From the NCBI GenBank assembly GCA_946480715.1, contig CAMLKK010000015.1, positions 5,821-69,820 of the forward strand: DNA of 64,000 nt, given 5' to 3'. The position numbers were made by a program, and so were the translations under genes. The notes beneath the pieces are model-generated. The model was not told the origin of the DNA. It did no database searches and was given only the letters and a program-made list of their open reading frames with translations. Below, piece by piece: positions 34,151 to 43,149 of the stretch. The DNA comes from an uncultured Bacteriovorax sp. (GTDB lineage Bacteria > Bdellovibrionota > Bacteriovoracia > Bacteriovoracales > Bacteriovoracaceae). Position 1 is the first letter of the stretch. The number at the start of each line of letters is the position of its first letter.

Positions 34151-35615
34151 TAACACGTTTGTTGATTCAAGCGATAAAACAATTAAAACCAGCTTCGATC
34201 CCTCAACAGGGTTAGAAGTTGCCAAATACCATGTTCCATCGACTGCAGACGTTGATCGTGCAGTCGTTGCTGCAAGAGACGCTTTCTACAATCCTGCTTG
34301 GAAAAACATGTCTCAAGATGATCGTGCAAATATACTTCTCAAAATCGCTGAGAAGATGAAAGAGCGCTCTAAAGAATTAGTAGAAATCGAAGTACGCGAT
34401 TCTGGTTCAACTCTTAGAAAAGCAAAAGCTGACGTTCACAACACAGCATCGTTTTTCAAAGTTATGGCAAAAGTTGCAAAAGATTTAAAGCTTGAAGTTG
34501 CCGACGAAAACGCATCACGCGCAGGTTTTTCAATTAATTCTCGTCAGTACGCACCGATTGGTGTTTGCGCTCAAATCATTCCATGGAACTTTCCTCTCGT
34601 TATGGCGGGATGGAAAATTGGTCCAGTTCTAGCAACGGGATGTACGACAGTTCTTAAAACAGCAGAAGAAACTCCATGTTCGGCAGGCATTCTTGCTGAA
34701 ATCCTTAGAGACTCTGGTGTTCCTGCTGGAGTTGTAAATATCATCACTGGTGGAGCTGAAACAGGTCGCACACTACTTGCTCACCCACTCATTAATAAAG
34801 TTTCATTCACAGGTTCAACGGCCGTTGGAAAAGAAATTTTAAAAACGTCGGCCAACCACGTTTTAAATGCAACAATGGAATTAGGTGGTAAATCAGCTAA
34901 CATCGTTTTAGATGATGCTGATCTCGATATTGCAGTTGATGGTGCGCTTTATGCCTTCCTTTATCACTCAGGCCAGGCGTGTGATTCGGGAACAAGGCTT
35001 CTTGTTCAAGAAAACATTTACCCTGCTTTTATGGAAAAGTTTCTTCAAAGAATTAAAGAAGTAAAAGTTCTTCCTACAAGTGATGCCAACGCAGGTTTAG
35101 GTCCAGTTGTCAGTGAAAAACAAATGAACACCATCATGGGATTCATCAATAAAACAAAAGAAGAAGGCGCTCGCCTGCTTGCTGGTGGAAATCGCATGAC
35201 AAGTGGTGAGTTCGCCAAAGGTTATTTCATTGAACCAACGGCTTTCGAAATCAATCCTTCACACACAATTTTTCATGAAGAAATTTTTGGACCAGTTGTT
35301 GGTGTGACAAAGTTTCGTGATGAAAATGAAGCTGTTCTTCTTGCGAACAATTCAAAATATGGCCTTGCTGGTGCTGTCTGGTCTAAAGACCATGCTCGCG
35401 CAAAGAAGTTGGCCTCTCAATTAGAAGCAGGAACTGTGTGGATCAATGAGTATCACTTGTTAAATCCAGGAATGCCATTCGGAGGATTCAAAGAATCTGG
35501 TATCGGCCGCGAAATGGGAACTGAAGGAATCATGAGCTATCTTGAAGTTCGCCACATTTGGGAATCAGATTGCGATGAACGTTCTAAAAAAGTTTGGTTA
35601 GATGCCATTTTTTAA
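34128..35615 (+). CDS. Aldehyde dehydrogenase
   Basis: This 495-residue NAD(P)-dependent enzyme has the catalytic Cys in SGQACDSG and Glu in ELGGKSAN, plus FTGSTAVGK in the cofactor fold. In the phenylacetate pathway the aldehyde-oxidising activity is the N-terminal half of PaaZ, while the hydratase half of PaaZ is absent here. A role in oxidising a pathway aldehyde (or phenylacetaldehyde) is inferred from position. The start overlaps the metzincin gene by 23 bases. Confidence 0.88.
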   Translation: MEVKLFINNTFVDSSDKTIKTSFDPSTGLEVAKYHVPSTADVDRAVVAARDAFYNPAWKNMSQDDRANILLKIAEKMKERSKELVEIEVRDSGSTLRKAKADVHNTASFFKVMAKVAKDLKLEVADENASRAGFSINSRQYAPIGVCAQIIPWNFPLVMAGWKIGPVLATGCTTVLKTAEETPCSAGILAEILRDSGVPAGVVNIITGGAETGRTLLAHPLINKVSFTGSTAVGKEILKTSANHVLNATMELGGKSANIVLDDADLDIAVDGALYAFLYHSGQACDSGTRLLVQENIYPAFMEKFLQRIKEVKVLPTSDANAGLGPVVSEKQMNTIMGFINKTKEEGARLLAGGNRMTSGEFAKGYFIEPTAFEINPSHTIFHEEIFGPVVGVTKFRDENEAVLLANNSKYGLAGAVWSKDHARAKKLASQLEAGTVWINEYHLLNPGMPFGGFKESGIGREMGTEGIMSYLEVRHIWESDCDERSKKVWLDAIF

Positions 35616-36108
35616 AATTTTATTGGTCTTTGCTTTCACTCTCCGAGTGGAAGCATTTGACCTTATGAGCACGATCGCTACTAGAGAAATGGGCAGCTGT
35701 GAAACAAACAATCTCAGTTTCACGGCCATGAAATTTTATAAAATCCCTCTCAATGAAACGTTTGAAGATTTACCCGTACATCTTCGCATTCTTTTTTTCT
35801 TTAATACTGATTATTCCGTCATTACCCGTCTTACGAAACAAGCTTTGATATCATGCCAGACGCTTCCTAGCGGTGATCAGGCCTGCGCTTATAAACCAAT
35901 CGCAGATCAATGGTTACCTTCAACACCTTTTAGTTCCAAAGATCTCACTATTGAGACCGAAGTTGGGAAGATTAATTGGATCAATCCTGAAAACAGCAAT
36001 CGTGGTTTTCAAATCACATTAAATGGGAAATCATTTAGTGGTGGAATGGTCCAAGTTAACTTCAATCAATTCGGCGTGAATACAGCAAAAATCTGTTCAC
36101 CGAGATAG
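35602..36108 (+). CDS. Small secreted protein of unknown function
   Basis: This 168-residue protein has a signal peptide (cleavage near RVEA, residue 18). Four cysteines may form disulfides. The middle and C-terminus are mostly beta-like. No family is recognised. The start overlaps the aldehyde dehydrogenase gene by 14 bases, so it is co-expressed with the degradation operon, the second secreted product there. Confidence 0.68.
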   Translation: MPFFKILLVFAFTLRVEAFDLMSTIATREMGSCETNNLSFTAMKFYKIPLNETFEDLPVHLRILFFFNTDYSVITRLTKQALISCQTLPSGDQACAYKPIADQWLPSTPFSSKDLTIETEVGKINWINPENSNRGFQITLNGKSFSGGMVQVNFNQFGVNTAKICSPR

Positions 36109-36117
36109 GAATAAAAA

Positions 36118-36720
36118 ATGATTAAATTATACGGAAAGTACTGGCAAGATCGCAGTGATCGCGTTCGTTGGCTTTTGGAAGAAATGAATGTGCCTTATGA
36201 AAACGTTTTTTTAAAGAAAGAAAAAGGCGACACTGATACGCCAGAATATAGAAAACTCAATCCACTTGGTCGCGTCCCTACTATTGTTGATGGCGAAGTC
36301 GTCATTCATGAATCGGCAGCGATATGCCTTTATCTTGCAGATAAATACAGTAAAGGTAAGATGGCCCCAGATGAGTCGAATCCAAAACTAAGAGCAGAAT
36401 ACATTCAATGGATGGTTCACTCTGTCGGAACACTTGAAGCTGTGGTTGCCCGTATGTTTGAAAATTTTGAGGATGCAGAAGCTGAAAACAGAACGAATAA
36501 ATTTGTAAAAGAACAATGTGAAATTTTAAAGCAACTCTATAACCCCATTTTAGAAAAACAGGAATATTTCCTCTCCTCTGGTTTTTCTGCTGTTGACGTC
36601 ATCATGGCGGCCATCATTCCTGGAGCACATGATTACCTTGTGAAGAACAATCCTCCAATGGAAAGATACATGAAACGAATGATGGAGCGACCAGCTGCCA
36701 TTAAAGCAAAGGTCTTTTAA
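36118..36720 (+). CDS. Glutathione S-transferase
   Basis: This 200-residue protein has a GST N-terminal thioredoxin-like domain (about 1-75), with the start KLYGKYWQDRSDRVRW, LNPLGRVPTI and the glutathione-site ESAAICLYLADKY, then an all-alpha C-terminal domain. It could conjugate reactive epoxide or aldehyde intermediates of the pathway, which is inference. An AGGAAT ribosome site precedes it; the next gene starts directly after its stop. Confidence 0.88.
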   Translation: MIKLYGKYWQDRSDRVRWLLEEMNVPYENVFLKKEKGDTDTPEYRKLNPLGRVPTIVDGEVVIHESAAICLYLADKYSKGKMAPDESNPKLRAEYIQWMVHSVGTLEAVVARMFENFEDAEAENRTNKFVKEQCEILKQLYNPILEKQEYFLSSGFSAVDVIMAAIIPGAHDYLVKNNPPMERYMKRMMERPAAIKAKVF

Positions 36721-37737
36721 GTGAAAAAAATTTTTCTTAGTTCATGTCTTCTTTTTTCTGGGGCCTGCGCAAGCAGCGAAAATAAATATTCACTTACTGA
36801 TCATTATAATGGGAAAGTATTCACCAACCAAAACAAAGAAATTGAACCCAAGGGTTTTAAGGATTTGATGAAATGGTGGCTTGGAACGTCTAAAGATAAG
36901 TGGCCGGATGAAGTCATTCCTCCCGTTATCCCCATTAAACCAATTGAAAGAAACAATGAATCTTCAATGATTGCTACCTTTATCAATCACGCAACTTATC
37001 TCGTTCAAATGGATGGCCTGAATATATTAACAGATCCGGTTTACAGTAAAAGAGTTTCACCGGTTACGTTTGCAGGGCCAAAACGTGCTCATGATCCTGG
37101 TGTTCGCTTCGAAGATTTGCCGAAAATCGATGTTGTTTTTATTTCTCACAATCACTATGACCACATGGATAGTGCCACCATCGAAAAACTTGCAGAGAGA
37201 GACAATCCTCTTTTTATCGTTGCTTTGAAAAATATCGAAACAATGAAAAAATTTAAGGCCAAAAATATTGTTGAGCTTGATTGGTGGCAAGAACATAAAA
37301 TCGGAGACATCCGTTTTATCATGACACCTGTTCAACACTGGTCTTCTAGAACTCCCTTTGATAAGCGTGAAGCTCTGTGGGGAGGACTTCTTGTAAAAGG
37401 AATGAAAAATTCTTTTTTCTTCGGTGGTGATACTGGTTATGGACCACATTTCGTCGATACTTTTAAAAAATATGGTCCAGTTGATCTTGCTTTATTGCCA
37501 ATTGGTGCTTATGAACCACGATGGTTTATGAAAGACGTTCACATGAATCCAGAAGATGCAATTCTCGCTCATCTTGATTTACATGCAAAACATTCATTAG
37601 GCATGCACTATGGAACATTTCAATTAACAAATGAATCGATCGAAGCACCTTTGCAAGATTTAGAACTCGCCAAGCTCAAACACAAGATTGAAAATTTTAC
37701 TGTGTTGAAACCCGCAGAACAAAAAAAATTTCCATAA
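36721..37737 (+). CDS. Lipoprotein with metallo-beta-lactamase fold (NAPE-PLD/UlaG-like)
   Basis: This 338-residue protein starts at GTG 36721 and has a lipobox (FSGAC, Cys16). The zinc motif HNHYDHMD and the late SLGMHYG and PIGAYEPRWF stretches match the NAPE-PLD-like branch of MBL hydrolases. It is likely a lipid-anchored hydrolase facing the periplasm. It is the last gene of the operon; a terminator follows four bases after the stop. Confidence 0.82.
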   Translation: MKKIFLSSCLLFSGACASSENKYSLTDHYNGKVFTNQNKEIEPKGFKDLMKWWLGTSKDKWPDEVIPPVIPIKPIERNNESSMIATFINHATYLVQMDGLNILTDPVYSKRVSPVTFAGPKRAHDPGVRFEDLPKIDVVFISHNHYDHMDSATIEKLAERDNPLFIVALKNIETMKKFKAKNIVELDWWQEHKIGDIRFIMTPVQHWSSRTPFDKREALWGGLLVKGMKNSFFFGGDTGYGPHFVDTFKKYGPVDLALLPIGAYEPRWFMKDVHMNPEDAILAHLDLHAKHSLGMHYGTFQLTNESIEAPLQDLELAKLKHKIENFTVLKPAEQKKFP

Positions 37738-37741
37738 AAAA

Positions 37742-37768
37742 AAGGGCCGGCCATACTGGCCAGCCCTT
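37742..37768. terminator. Bidirectional intrinsic terminator between degradation operon and flagellin
   Basis: AAGGGC-C-GGCCA and TGGCC-A-GCCCTT pair with one internal mismatch and a three-base loop. On the minus strand the hairpin is followed by eight T residues, ending the flagellin transcript; on the plus strand by CTTTAT, a weaker run for the operon above. Confidence 0.8.
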
Positions 37769-37795
37769 CTTTATAAAAGCTTAAAAATCTAAAAA

Positions 37796-38629
37796 TTAAC
37801 CGATCAACTTTAGTGCAGCTTGACCTTGAGAGTTTGCTTGAGAAAGTACTGAAGTACCTGCTGAAGTCAAGATGTTCATCTTTGTGTTTCTTGCTGATTC
37901 TGCAGCGAAATCTGTATCACGGATACGAGAGTTAGCAGCAGATAAGTTTTCACTAGATGTCTGCAAGTTGTTAATTGTCGACGTCAGACGGTTTTGAACC
38001 GCACCAAGTTCCGCTCTCTGTCCTGATACGTTTTGAATAGCTGTATCGATCTTAGAAAGTGAAGCTTGTGATGATTCTTTTGACTGAACTGAAAGCTCAG
38101 CAATTTGTAGACCATCAAGAGATGCATTTGATCTAGCTGCATCGTACTTGATTCTATCTTGGAAATCATCATTGTTGATACCAATTTGGAAATCGTATTT
38201 GTCACCTTGACCGTTCAGAAGTTTTTTACCGTTGAACTCAGTCACTTGTGAAATACGCTCAAGCTCTTGCTTAAGGTTTTGGTATTCAAGATCAGTGAAT
38301 TTTCTTTCAGACTCACCTACTGTATCTGAAGCTGATTGAACTGCTAGTTCTCTTAATCTGATAAGGATGTTAGAAGCTTCATTCAAACCACCTTCTGCAG
38401 TTTGAATCATAGAGATACCGTCATTAGCGTTTCTTTCCGCTTGATTGACACCTCTAATTTGTGCTCTTAACTTTTCTGAGATCGCTAACCCTGCAGCATC
38501 GTCTGCAGCTTTAACGATACGAGTACCAGATGACAACTTACCTAAAGTTGACGCCTGTTCTGCGTTGTTAGCACCAAGTGTGCGTTGAGCAGCAAGTGAT
38601 GTAACGTTTGTGTTGATACGTAAACCCAT
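37796..38629 (-). CDS. fliC: Flagellin
   Basis: This 277-residue flagellin has only the conserved N- and C-terminal coiled-coil regions (D0/D1) and almost no variable centre, as in many Bdellovibrio-group flagellins. MGLRINTNVTSL at the start and SSGTRIVKAADDAAGLAISE are signatures; the C-terminus ends in the helical region with QAALKLIG. Two ribosome-like sites (GGAGGG and GGGAGG) precede the ATG. Exported by the flagellar type III system, it forms the filament. Confidence 0.95.
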   Translation of the reverse strand: MGLRINTNVTSLAAQRTLGANNAEQASTLGKLSSGTRIVKAADDAAGLAISEKLRAQIRGVNQAERNANDGISMIQTAEGGLNEASNILIRLRELAVQSASDTVGESERKFTDLEYQNLKQELERISQVTEFNGKKLLNGQGDKYDFQIGINNDDFQDRIKYDAARSNASLDGLQIAELSVQSKESSQASLSKIDTAIQNVSGQRAELGAVQNRLTSTINNLQTSSENLSAANSRIRDTDFAAESARNTKMNILTSAGTSVLSQANSQGQAALKLIG

Positions 38630-38761
38630 GAGATCCTCCCTGTAGTTTCGGTCGTCCCTCCTTGGTCTTGAACTCTCTTTGCGAGATGGTCAACGAGCAT
38701 ACTGCTCAACTGAATTTGGTTTCAAGCTTCGTCACCATGACTCGGCCTTTGATTGATGAAC

Positions 38762-38788
38762 TTGTCGTACGTTCTGCAAAGACCTTTA
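38762..38788 (-). promoter_or_regulatory. Possible sigma28 promoter of flagellin
   Basis: TAAA (38785-38788) and TACGACAA (38762-38769) are 15 bases apart on the minus strand, a partial match to the TAAA-N15-GCCGATAA flagellin promoter (five or so of eight downstream bases). It lies about 135 bases before the ATG. No better candidate was seen. Confidence 0.35.
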
Positions 38789-38917
38789 AAATTTTTTTCA
38801 TAAATTGTGATTTTTTCATTGGATCTTGTTACTCAGGTATTCCGATATCAATATAGGCAAAATTAAGGAGAAATCCTTCATCTTCTATGCAAAAGCTGAC
38901 GAAAAGTTGACTGTCGT

Positions 38918-41683
38918 ATGGAAAACAAAAAACAGCTCATCATCGTTCCCCCAATGTCAGAAGCTTTAAAAAAGCTTCATGAAGTATTGGAAGGAATCGC
39001 TGCAGATGAGAACATTGAAATTTCACTCATCGATGATTTGAAGGAACTTGGACAGTTCATTGGATCTTCAGGCCAGTGCCTTATTCTCTGCGCGAACGCA
39101 AAGAAGTGTGCGACTTTTCTTCAAGACAACCGTTTTATTATTTCAAAATCCCACAGTAAGACAATGCTGTTTACGCCGAAAGAAATACCGGCAAAGACAC
39201 TCATAAAATTCACAAAAGTTGGTTTAACAGAGTCAATTCTAGAGAACTCTCCACCAAAAACTTTACTGTATAAAATTAAACTTCAGCTCCGCTCTATTCG
39301 AACGTCTTCCGTAGAAAAAGAAAAAGAAGTTGTTAAAAACATTTCTGATTCAACAGCAGACAGTAAGGCTTTTGCCCAGGACGAAGATAAAATTCGTGAA
39401 AAAACTTCTACAGAAACGACGATTGAACAGGAAGTTGAGCAGAAGAAAAAATTTGAAGCTGAAAATGAAAATGTCATCGATTATGGCGGAAGTTTGAAAG
39501 GAAAAATCAAGCCGCAGGAAGATGCCATCGAAACTCACTGGAAATCTAAAAGAAAAACAGAAGAAACTGTTCTGGAAATGCAGTCCGGTGAAGAGAACTC
39601 AAAAGTCAAAACTGAAGAAATGAACGACATTGATCTCTACTACCGCGGGAAAAGAAAAAAAGATTCTGACCTGCTTGAGACAGATGAAGAAGAATTCCAG
39701 CGATTAAAAAAGCTTGAAGAAGAAATGCAAGAAGCGGAAGCTGCCAAGAGAAAATCAACCTTCCAGGAAGAATATGGAAATGATTACATCCGCCAGAAAA
39801 AGCTAGAAGATTCTATTGAGTACGACAATGATCTGTTAGGGCTAAAGTCACAAAAAGAAACTACTCTCGATTTAGAAGAAACTGAAAAAGAAAAATCAGC
39901 GCTAATAGAAGAATATAATCCTCTGGAAGGCAAACGGGCCAAGGCCGCCTCTTCGGAGTTAGATTTAGAGGCCGGCGATAAAAAAGCAAAAGAGAAAGAA
40001 GTTGAAGATTTAGGTGGTCACTACAAGGGTAAAATCAATACTACAACTCTTGAACTTGAAGAAGATTACAAAGAAGAAAAAGAAGCCACTCACGAAGAGT
40101 ATGATAATTCAGAGCTTGACCTCGATAAAAAAGATTCGACAGAATTGGAGTTCACAAAAGAAAAAAAGAAAAAAGATGAAGAAGCTGTTGAAGAATCAAA
40201 ATCAAAAAAACATGATGGTGAAGTCGATCACCTGAGTGATGATAATATGAACGGAGAGGGTTCTACTGATCATATTGAAACATTCATGGGCGGTGTCACG
40301 ACTTCGTCAAAGAAAGAGATGAACGTTGATTCGGAAGATACGGAATTAGATCTTAAATCAACCGAAGAGTACAACTCTGACGAAGATGATGATCAATCTA
40401 ACGATACTACTACACTCGATCTTGAAGATGCTTCAAAGAAAAACAAAGAAAAAACTGAAACGGAAGAATACGAGAAAGATCTATCGCTGAAGAAAACAAC
40501 TACTACTGAATTAGAATTCGATACAGATAAAGACAATAAATCTGATGAAGATCAAGACAGTGATTCTCGAGCAGGTCTCCGTCGCGAAAAAATGATGCTT
40601 TTGGAAGAAGATTCTGATCTCAACCAGAAAGCAGGCGAAAAATACGAGAATGAAAATGAGATGAATCTTAAAAAGATGTCTCAATCTAAGCTGGATATTG
40701 AAAAGGCCGAAGCTGAACATAATCATGGGAAAGTCGATAAAATCGATACATTCTATAGAAGTGGTGATTCAAAGAAAGTTGAGCATAGCTGGGATAACCT
40801 GACGGATAAAAGAAAGGATGTCGAGCTTGCTCTTTTAAAAGGCAATAAGGCAGATATCAATCTCGAAGGAAATGGCAAAGGCAAAGATGCTGGGGAAATT
40901 ACGATTGACTATCGTAAACTAAAACAAGAATTCGATCTCATCAATCGTGGGGAAACCGTTGGTGAATCAAATGCTATTTCAAGAAGTCATTCAGCATCAG
41001 GCGATCCAGAAGATGAAGGTTCATTTAAAGTCGTTGAACTAAATCCTCGTGGACTAGATTTGTCTGTTGCACTTCTCATGAATATTTTTCAAAAAAATAT
41101 TAAGCCTAAAACAATCTACGCCCAATTAGCAGAAGATATACTTAACAAATATTCAGGTGTAACTGTTTTTTGGGAATATAAGGCCTCAGAAAAAAAACAT
41201 ACCGAAGTTTACAATTCTTATAATGAAATACCAGCTCCTACCCTTTCAGTAGAAAAGAAAGAATGGTGGCCGGAGTATAAAAAAGATTCGGCCCTCTTCC
41301 AGCATTTCCAGACAAGATCCATGTATACGTGGCGATGTCCTGAGATAGTAGAGAAAGGTTCAATATGGGAAGATGTTGAATTGCCTAGCTGGGCAAAAAA
41401 TGAGTTAGGCGATAAACGTGTTGAGCTCGCATTTCCTTATTTTGATGGTGTTGATCGAATGGGATTGGCATTAGTCAATTTCCATGAAGGTATCCGTCCG
41501 GAAGACGAACATGCCATACTCACGACCTTAGAAATGGCACGCCATCTTTTACTCGATACAATTCAACGTCAAAAAGCGCCTGAAGCGAGATCTCAAACAG
41601 AAGATGAAACTCTAACTGAAGAGCAACCAAATAAAGTCTTAGGATTTTTTGGAGGTCTCTTCGGTAAAAAGAAGGTGGGCTGA
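38918..41683 (+). CDS. Acidic repeat protein with receiver-like N-terminus and GAF-like C-terminus
   Basis: This 921-residue protein has an alpha/beta N-terminal domain (about 1-125) like a degenerate receiver. A very Lys/Glu/Asp-rich low-complexity region follows (about 130-690), in which short motifs such as TTLDLEE, SELDLEA, TELEFTK and TTLDLED recur roughly every 30-50 residues, often with a Tyr-X-Gly-Lys. The C-terminal domain (about 720-900) looks like a GAF-type sensor domain. No cofactor or catalytic residues are clear. It is the first gene of the chemotaxis operon, overlapping the HD-GYP-like gene by one base. Confidence 0.7.
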   Translation: MENKKQLIIVPPMSEALKKLHEVLEGIAADENIEISLIDDLKELGQFIGSSGQCLILCANAKKCATFLQDNRFIISKSHSKTMLFTPKEIPAKTLIKFTKVGLTESILENSPPKTLLYKIKLQLRSIRTSSVEKEKEVVKNISDSTADSKAFAQDEDKIREKTSTETTIEQEVEQKKKFEAENENVIDYGGSLKGKIKPQEDAIETHWKSKRKTEETVLEMQSGEENSKVKTEEMNDIDLYYRGKRKKDSDLLETDEEEFQRLKKLEEEMQEAEAAKRKSTFQEEYGNDYIRQKKLEDSIEYDNDLLGLKSQKETTLDLEETEKEKSALIEEYNPLEGKRAKAASSELDLEAGDKKAKEKEVEDLGGHYKGKINTTTLELEEDYKEEKEATHEEYDNSELDLDKKDSTELEFTKEKKKKDEEAVEESKSKKHDGEVDHLSDDNMNGEGSTDHIETFMGGVTTSSKKEMNVDSEDTELDLKSTEEYNSDEDDDQSNDTTTLDLEDASKKNKEKTETEEYEKDLSLKKTTTTELEFDTDKDNKSDEDQDSDSRAGLRREKMMLLEEDSDLNQKAGEKYENENEMNLKKMSQSKLDIEKAEAEHNHGKVDKIDTFYRSGDSKKVEHSWDNLTDKRKDVELALLKGNKADINLEGNGKGKDAGEITIDYRKLKQEFDLINRGETVGESNAISRSHSASGDPEDEGSFKVVELNPRGLDLSVALLMNIFQKNIKPKTIYAQLAEDILNKYSGVTVFWEYKASEKKHTEVYNSYNEIPAPTLSVEKKEWWPEYKKDSALFQHFQTRSMYTWRCPEIVEKGSIWEDVELPSWAKNELGDKRVELAFPYFDGVDRMGLALVNFHEGIRPEDEHAILTTLEMARHLLLDTIQRQKAPEARSQTEDETLTEEQPNKVLGFFGGLFGKKKVG

Positions 41684-42729
41684 TGTTACTCACTGAATAT
41701 GATTTTTTTATTATCGATAAGACACATCTAAAAGGAAAAAGAACATTTCCTTTCCAGCTTTATATTTTTAATCCCGTTCATAAAAAGCATAGTCTCGTTC
41801 TTAATGGAAATCGCCCGCTCACACGTGAATTGGAAGAATTCATTGATTATCTCATTGATCGCGGTGGTAAGCTCGCCATTTTGAAGAAGCAACGACGTAC
41901 TTTTCTCGTGGCCCAGGAAACACAACCTTCGGAAGTCCCTTCGCTGCAAGAGCGTGAACTTCATCCTCTAGAAAAAGAGAGGATCATGAACATTAAGCTA
42001 AAAGAAATGTTTCTCGAGAAAAATCCTGGTTTCTCACTTCAAAGTGCGTTTGAAAAGGCATGTGAAACTAATGACTTCAACTATATTATTGAACACGCAA
42101 AAGTTGACATAATTACTTTTAGTGTGACCCACTCACCTACAGTGTCTTTAGCATTAGTATTAGCTAAAACTTATTTGGATGGTGATACACACATCAACCG
42201 TATAGTTGCTGTTTCCTATTTATTAGCAAAAACACTTAATATAAACGACGAAAGTGCATTAGCAGATATCGTTTGTGGCGCCTTCCTGGCTCATCTCGGC
42301 CTGACTCAAATTCCTCTAACACTCTCTCGTACTCCATATCTCTCTCTCAATGACAAAGAGAAAACGTTGTTTCAAAAACACACATTATTAGGGCTGCATC
42401 TTATAAAGAAGAGCCATATCGAACTCTCCGAACGATGTAAAAAAATTATTCTTGACCATCATGAACGTGTTAATGGAAATGGCTATCCTACTTTTAAATC
42501 CGGTGATTCTATAGAAATGTTTTCTCAAGTTGTGGGGGCAGTCTCACATTTGTTTGAGTACTCTTCAGGCAAAATTAATGGTGCGAACACTCCATTAAAG
42601 TCTATAATCTTTAGTATGAAGAATAAGTCATACCTGCCAGGACTGGAATTTGATTTCGGTGAGCGCATTTATGAAGCAATTATCACTTTAATAAATACAG
42701 AAAATGACGAAAAAAGCAAAGCAGCTTGA
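41683..42729 (+). CDS. Degenerate HD-GYP domain protein
   Basis: This 348-residue protein has a short N-terminal domain (about 1-80) and an HD-GYP domain (about 140-345). The HD site is altered (AHLGL near 203-207 instead of HDIGK), and the GYP segment reads HHERVNGNGYP near 259-269 with Asn for Asp. Loss of the metal ligands suggests it does not hydrolyse cyclic di-GMP but may bind it or partner proteins. It overlaps the upstream gene by one base and is followed by cheY. Confidence 0.78.
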   Translation: MLLTEYDFFIIDKTHLKGKRTFPFQLYIFNPVHKKHSLVLNGNRPLTRELEEFIDYLIDRGGKLAILKKQRRTFLVAQETQPSEVPSLQERELHPLEKERIMNIKLKEMFLEKNPGFSLQSAFEKACETNDFNYIIEHAKVDIITFSVTHSPTVSLALVLAKTYLDGDTHINRIVAVSYLLAKTLNINDESALADIVCGAFLAHLGLTQIPLTLSRTPYLSLNDKEKTLFQKHTLLGLHLIKKSHIELSERCKKIILDHHERVNGNGYPTFKSGDSIEMFSQVVGAVSHLFEYSSGKINGANTPLKSIIFSMKNKSYLPGLEFDFGERIYEAIITLINTENDEKSKAA

Positions 42730-42747
42730 AATGTTAAGGAGAAAAAA

Positions 42748-43143
42748 ATGGCGATGAAGGCCGACATGAAAATTCTCGTGGTTGATGATATGTCAACGAT
42801 GAGAAAAATTATTAAGAACATGCTCTCGCAAGTTGGTTTTACTAACATTGCAGAAGCTGATGATGGGGCCACTGCATGGCCAATGATTGAAAGTGCTATT
42901 AAAGAAGGCGCTCCTTATGAGTTTATTGTTTCAGACTGGAACATGCCACTTATGTCTGGGCTAGATCTACTTAAAAAAGTACGCGCGACTCCTGGTCTGG
43001 AAAAACTTCCTTTCCTAATGATTACTGCAGAAGCAGAACAAGGAAACGTTGTTATTGCCGTTAAAGCGGGAGTAAGTAACTTTATTGTAAAACCGTTTTC
43101 GGCCCAAGTACTTAAAGAAAAAATCGAGAAGATTTTTAAGTAG
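42748..43143 (+). CDS. CheY-like chemotaxis response regulator
   Basis: This 131-residue single-domain receiver has Asp13/Asp14, the phospho-acceptor Asp63, Thr93 and Lys115 in place. LVVDDMSTMRKI and WNMPLMSGLDLL are typical of CheY. It should bind FliM when phosphorylated. An AAGGAG ribosome site precedes the ATG. The next two genes, an Hpt-like protein and CheX, are likely partners. Confidence 0.93.
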   Translation: MAMKADMKILVVDDMSTMRKIIKNMLSQVGFTNIAEADDGATAWPMIESAIKEGAPYEFIVSDWNMPLMSGLDLLKKVRATPGLEKLPFLMITAEAEQGNVVIAVKAGVSNFIVKPFSAQVLKEKIEKIFK

Positions 43144-43149
43144 TAAATT

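Noticed and set aside
39283..40726. Open frames opposite to the acidic repeat protein.
   Set aside because: They mirror the low-complexity Lys/Glu codons of the plus-strand gene and have no ribosome site or domain.
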